From NCBI RefSeq assembly GCF_017813355.1, contig NZ_JAGIYZ010000004.1, forward strand, positions 149,026-213,025: a stretch of DNA of 64,000 nt, in the 5' to 3' direction. Below are positions 61,310-64,000 of this stretch, piece after piece; position 1 is the stretch's first letter; each line of letters opens with the position of its first letter. A model generated the notes under the pieces. That model searched no databases. It saw nothing but the letters and a program-made list of their open reading frames with translations, and was not told where the DNA came from. Origin of the DNA: Roseomonas nitratireducens (lineage in GTDB: Bacteria; Pseudomonadota; Alphaproteobacteria; Acetobacterales; Acetobacteraceae). Position numbers and translations under genes: made by a program.

Positions 61310-62190
61310 CGCAGGCCCCGATGCGCGCGGCTGTCCTGCGCGCGATAAAGCGCCTTCTGGCTGTCCCTGGTGGCGCCGTGGACCCCGCGCAGAAGCGGCG
61401 GCTGGCCTACGACGCCATGCTGTTCCGCTACGGCGCCGATCAGGTGGGGCCGTGGGATGATTACGAGGTCAAGGAATCCGGATTCTGGACCCTGGAAGCC
61501 TGCAAGGCTGATGCGCTGAACCACCAGACGCGTTCGGCATGGAAGCAGGCCTCGCGCGGCGCCTACGACGCCGCGCTACGCGAAGGCTGGATGGACGAGT
61601 GCTGTCCGCACATGGCGCCAGTCACGGCGAGGCGGGGTGGCTCTTGGACGCTGGAAGCCTGCAAGGCTGACGCGCTGCCCCACCATACGCGCAAGGCATG
61701 GAGGCAGGCCTCGTTTGGCGCCTACGACGCCGCACTTCGCAACGGCTGGCTGGACGAGTGCTGTCCGCACATGGCGCCAGTCACGGCGAGGCGGGGTGGC
61801 TCTTGGACGCTTGAGGCCTGCAAGGCCGATGCGCAGAACCATCAGACGCGCTGGGCGTGGGCGCAGGCCTCGCGCGGCGCATACTTGGCCGCGCGGCGGA
61901 ACGGCTGGCTCGACCTGTGCTGCCCGCACATGCGCCGGCCTGATCCGTGCCCTCGCGCGCCGAAAGCGCCGCAGGCGAGGGCACAGCGCGCGCCCGCCAC
62001 CACGAAGGCGCCGGCATCGGCGAGGCCCGGCGAGGCCTGGACGCGGGAATCCTGTCTGGCTGATGCGCGGCGTCATCCGCGGCTTGGCGTGTGGTGGTCT
62101 CGTTCGCGCGAGGCGCACGATGCGGCAAAGCGGAACGGCTGGCTGGACGAATGCTGCGCGCACTGGCGTCAGGGCAGGCGGGCGGCATGA
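61306..62190 (+). CDS. Protein of four W-x-E-C...GWLDECCxHM repeats
   Basis: The 294-residue protein consists of a short helical start and four ~43-residue repeats (61-103, 114-156, 167-209, 245-286), each with a W-T-L-E-A-C start, a T-R-x-A-W-x-Q-A-S centre and an end G-W-L-D-E-C-C-P-H-M. Cys and His at each end could bind zinc. Similar repeats occur beside homing endonuclease domains and in phage proteins, where they likely bind DNA. Two repeats share a 61-bp identical DNA block (61592-61652 and 61751-61811). It is coupled to the HNH-helicase gene and may be its DNA-recognition partner; this is inference. Confidence 0.75.
   Translation: MTQAPMRAAVLRAIKRLLAVPGGAVDPAQKRRLAYDAMLFRYGADQVGPWDDYEVKESGFWTLEACKADALNHQTRSAWKQASRGAYDAALREGWMDECCPHMAPVTARRGGSWTLEACKADALPHHTRKAWRQASFGAYDAALRNGWLDECCPHMAPVTARRGGSWTLEACKADAQNHQTRWAWAQASRGAYLAARRNGWLDLCCPHMRRPDPCPRAPKAPQARAQRAPATTKAPASARPGEAWTRESCLADARRHPRLGVWWSRSREAHDAAKRNGWLDECCAHWRQGRRAA
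61592..61811 (+). repeat. 61-bp direct repeat, 159-bp period
   Basis: Bases 61592-61652 are identical to 61751-61811, offset 159 bp, equal to 53 codons. The identity at third codon positions shows a recent duplication or gene-conversion within the repeat protein. Confidence 0.85.
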
Positions 62191-62232
62191 GCGGCGCGGC
62201 ATCCGAACAGGAGCGTCAGGACGGCGCGCTGG

Positions 62233-62376
62233 TCACCATCGCCGGAACTCGCGGTTGTCCTTCACGATCTGATCCCGCGCGAACTGGATGGCCAATCGCA
62301 CCGTCGCCTCGTCAGGCTGTGGGCGTCTGGCGCCTGCGATGAACCACAGCAGGCAGCGTCCGATCAGCGCGCGCAT
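62233..62376 (-). CDS. 47-residue unknown protein, opposite strand
   Basis: This small gene encodes a helical start (MRALIGRCLLWFIAG) and a polar helix (DEATVRLAIQFARDQIVKDNREF). A strong CGGAGG site lies 6 bases before the ATG and codon use is consistent. It faces the repeat-protein gene and is the only minus-strand gene recognised in the island. An overlapping plus-strand frame is less likely. Function is unknown. Confidence 0.55.
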   Translation of the reverse strand: MRALIGRCLLWFIAGARRPQPDEATVRLAIQFARDQIVKDNREFRRW

Positions 62377-62432
62377 CCTCGCCTCCGTTGGGGATGCGCG
62401 CCATCTTAGTCCCAGTGCCGCAGGAGGAAGCC

Positions 62433-62672
62433 ATGCATGAACCCGACTTCTCGGCCGACCTTGCCGCGCTGCGCCGCGATCAGGCCGCGCTCGATGCGAT
62501 GCCCGGCGTCGAATACCTGCACGGCCGATGGGTGGTCGTGCGCAATGGCATCCTGCGCGGGCTGTTCGATTGCTTCCCCGACGCATCCCGCTTTGCCACG
62601 AGCATCGGCCCCGGCCCCGCCCTAGTGCAGCAGGTCGGGGAGCCGCCCATTGTGCTGGACCTCCGGCGGTGA
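62433..62672 (+). CDS. DUF5678-like small protein
   Basis: The 79-residue protein has the short pattern GVEYLHGRWVVVRNGILRGLFDCFPDASRFA, similar to DUF5678 proteins. CAGGAGG precedes the ATG. Its TGA overlaps the GTG of the retropepsin-like gene, so both are made together. The role is unknown; DUF5678-like proteins may modulate or be cleaved by the protease. Confidence 0.6.
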   Translation: MHEPDFSADLAALRRDQAALDAMPGVEYLHGRWVVVRNGILRGLFDCFPDASRFATSIGPGPALVQQVGEPPIVLDLRR

Positions 62673-63082
62673 TCCACAAAGGCACTGATCGGCTCCTGCG
62701 CATCGGCCCACTGATGGAAGTCGGAGTGCAGCGCGCACAAGAAGGCGCCCCGAAGCATCCCGCCATCGCCCTCATCGATACCGGCGCGTCCGCCTCGTGC
62801 ATCGACCTCGCCTTGGCGCAGGCGCTCAATCTTGATGCCGCTGGCATCGCCACCGTCCAGAGCCACCACGGAACCACGCAACGCCCCGTCTACCGTGGCG
62901 TCATCTACTTCGGGCAGCGATGGATCGACCTGCGCCTCACCGGAGTGGCGCTTCCCGGTGATCACGAGATCACACCCTATCGCGTCCTGATCGGGCGAGA
63001 TGCGCTCTCGTTTGGTCGCTTCGCCTACGACGGGCCGGCGGGCACCTTCCGCTTGGACTTCCCGCCCGCGTCCGAAGGCTGA
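62669..63082 (+). CDS. Retropepsin-like aspartic protease
   Basis: The 137-residue protein has the single aspartic-protease motif IDTGAS (36-41, catalytic D37) and the later hydrophobic-Gly pair VLIGRDAL (107-113), as in clan AA retropepsin-like proteases that work as dimers. The start is GTG, coupled to the DUF5678-like gene. Substrate is unknown. Such proteases in mobile elements could process element proteins. Confidence 0.75.
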   Translation: MIHKGTDRLLRIGPLMEVGVQRAQEGAPKHPAIALIDTGASASCIDLALAQALNLDAAGIATVQSHHGTTQRPVYRGVIYFGQRWIDLRLTGVALPGDHEITPYRVLIGRDALSFGRFAYDGPAGTFRLDFPPASEG

Positions 63083-63113
63083 TCCCGCAGCCCACCGACA
63101 TGGAGCCACGCCC

Positions 63114-63461
63114 ATGACTGCCGACGAAGCCCGCCGCGCACTTCTGCAGATCCTCGAACAGCAGTCCGGCGGCACGGCGCCGACCGAGGCCGCGATCCTT
63201 GTCATCCAGGCGGTGGAGCGCGCTGCCGCCGCGCGGACCGCTGTTGATGCCGCCATGGACGCTGCGGCGAACGCCATCGCCGTCGCCGCGCCCGGTGCCG
63301 ACGCCGCGCGCATCGCCACCCTCGCCGCCGCATGGCTCCGGGAGGCCACTGGCATCGCGCCCGACATCGGCGCCGCCGTCGCGCGCATCGCCGCCGCCTC
63401 GTTGCCGCAGCCGCAGGAGCCGCCCGACTGGACCAGCCTGCCGCCAGCGGGGCGCGCATGA
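63114..63461 (+). CDS. Unknown Ala-rich helical protein
   Basis: The 115-residue protein is almost all Ala-rich amphipathic helix (MTADEARRALLQILEQQ; AAILVIQAVERAAAAR; ATLAAAWLREATG). No family is recognised. A GGAG site lies 9 bases before the ATG. It could form a coiled coil. Confidence 0.5.
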   Translation: MTADEARRALLQILEQQSGGTAPTEAAILVIQAVERAAAARTAVDAAMDAAANAIAVAAPGADAARIATLAAAWLREATGIAPDIGAAVARIAAASLPQPQEPPDWTSLPPAGRA

Positions 63462-63492
63462 TCTGCGGCGCCTCGCTACACTGACCGGCGCC

Positions 63493-63942
63493 ATGCCCGC
63501 CCCGGTCACCTTCAAGGATCTCGAATACGCCTCCCTGGCCGCAGCCGCCCGCGCCCACGGGCTGAACGCCGCCACAGTGATCAACCGCGTCCGTCGCGGA
63601 TGGTCCGTCGCCCAGGCTCTCGCAACCCCGCCCATAGCGCACGGCCGGCCAGTAAAGGTCGGCGCTGCCACCTATGGCTCGCGCGCCCAGGCGATCTCGG
63701 CGTTCGGGGTCGCCGAACGAACGCTCTATGCGCGCATGGAGCGCGGCATCAGCCTTCCTGACGCTCTGGCTCTCGGCAAGCAGCCGCGCGGCCCCCGGCC
63801 CGGCACGGTGCGCACCACCGCGCTAGCCGCCGGCGCTGACCCGGTGATCGTCGCGGCGCGGCTGCGCAGCGGCTGGTCGCTCGCCCGCGCGCTGGCAGTC
63901 CCGGCGAAGCGATACCGGCGTCGCCAAACGCCGAAAGGCTGA
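63493..63942 (+). CDS. DNA-binding-repeat protein (A-A-R-x-x-G...R-x-G-W-S-x-x-x-A-L type)
   Basis: The 149-residue protein has three related units (SLAAAARAHGLNAATVINRVRRGWS; QAISAFGVAERTLYARMERGIS; TALAAGADPVIVAARLRSGWS), each resembling helix-turn-helix repeats of phage proteins and of homing-endonuclease DNA-binding modules. The tail is basic. It probably binds DNA. No ribosome site is obvious. It is the last gene before the window end. Confidence 0.65.
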   Translation: MPAPVTFKDLEYASLAAAARAHGLNAATVINRVRRGWSVAQALATPPIAHGRPVKVGAATYGSRAQAISAFGVAERTLYARMERGISLPDALALGKQPRGPRPGTVRTTALAAGADPVIVAARLRSGWSLARALAVPAKRYRRRQTPKG

Positions 63943-63976
63943 ACTCCGCGCGCCCCCGACTTCGTGCATTTTGCAT

Positions 63977-63991
63977 AGCAAGAATCTTGCT
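63977..63991. promoter_or_regulatory. Inverted repeat AGCAAGA-A-TCTTGCT
   Basis: Seven-base arms around one A form a near-perfect palindrome in an AT-rich stretch after the last gene. It could be a terminator stem or an operator for a gene beyond the window. Confidence 0.45.
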
Positions 63992-64000
63992 TGGGGCGTT

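Larger units (their letters stand above)
53881..64000. mobile_element. Integrative element (island or prophage-like), left part
   Basis: From the tRNA-Ser 3' end the content changes to a recombinase, excisionase-like, replication-initiator-like and unknown phage/plasmid-type genes, nearly all on the plus strand with strong ribosome sites. No capsid, terminase, conjugation or resistance gene is seen up to the window end. The right boundary is outside, so the size and class (satellite, integrated plasmid, prophage) stay open. Confidence 0.75.

Noticed and set aside
61306..62190. CRISPR-like array
   Set aside because: The direct repeats are coding, long and with a 159-bp period equal to 53 codons; there are no short repeats with unique spacers.
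62187..62342. Plus-strand 51-codon frame overlapping the repeat-protein stop by ATGA
   Set aside because: The overlap type is suggestive, but the product lacks a pattern (WPIAPSPRQAVGVWRLR end) and it collides with a minus-strand gene that has a strong ribosome site. It is kept only as an alternative.

Overview
The window is very GC-rich, densely packed and full of four-base ATGA/GTGA gene overlaps. Gene content suggests an alphaproteobacterium of the Acetobacteraceae (Roseomonas-like): several Bug/TctC periplasmic binding proteins, a Tat-exported formate dehydrogenase cluster with its usual DUF3305/DUF3306/DUF6352/DUF6505 companions, and the dapF-mtaB-ftsY order. This placement is inferred from gene content only. 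No 16S gene is present.

Layout: (1) 0-8.2 kb: a DUF1489 gene, then a minus-strand operon hyfB-C-E-F-G-VOC-hyfI. It encodes a hydrogenase-4/complex-I-like membrane complex whose large subunit lacks the usual NiFe-binding cysteine pairs, with a small VOC-family gene coupled into it. (2) 8.4-18.7 kb: TRAP permeases dctQM without a binding protein, a two-domain protein with an eCIS-core (DUF4157) metalloprotease-like leader, aldo/keto reductase, pirin, universal stress protein, a phosphotransferase-kinase fusion coupled to pdxH, and fabI-aroC. (3) 18.8-35.0 kb: a formate dehydrogenase region. It holds a polyferredoxin-like protein, a biotin/lipoate ligase-like protein, DUF6505, DUF6352, DUF3305, DUF3306, a TorD-type chaperone, a small Tat-motif protein, the alpha/beta/gamma subunits, mobB, moeA, and on the other strand fdhD-mobA-(41-aa membrane peptide)-NTN hydrolase. 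Most of these genes make, load or assemble the Mo/W cofactor enzyme that passes formate electrons to the quinone pool. (4) 35.0-41.8 kb: a C39-like peptidase, creatininase family, AhpD-like, ftsY, mtaB, dapF, a lone cheZ-like gene, then rpmI-rplT. (5) 41.8-53.8 kb: an unknown gene coupled to pheST, four Bug binding proteins, an MFS transporter, RidA and lepA.

(6) From 53.8 kb to the window end lies an integrative element next to a tRNA-Ser(GGA) gene. It starts with a tyrosine recombinase and carries an excisionase-like DNA-binding protein, a replication-initiator-like gene with an AT-richer block of direct and inverted repeats inside its reading frame, an HNH nuclease-SF2 helicase fusion, a protein made of four ~43-residue repeats, a DUF5678-like/retropepsin-like gene pair, a DNA-binding-repeat protein and several unknown small genes. 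Its far end (attR) is not in the window.

The most unusual items are the HNH-helicase fusion and its neighbours on the island, the eCIS-leader protein standing alone, the DUF5678-like/retropepsin pair, the VOC gene coupled into the hydrogenase-like operon, and a hairpin on the island predicted to hide a ribosome binding site. Assignments rest on reading translated sequence and motifs; no database search was run.
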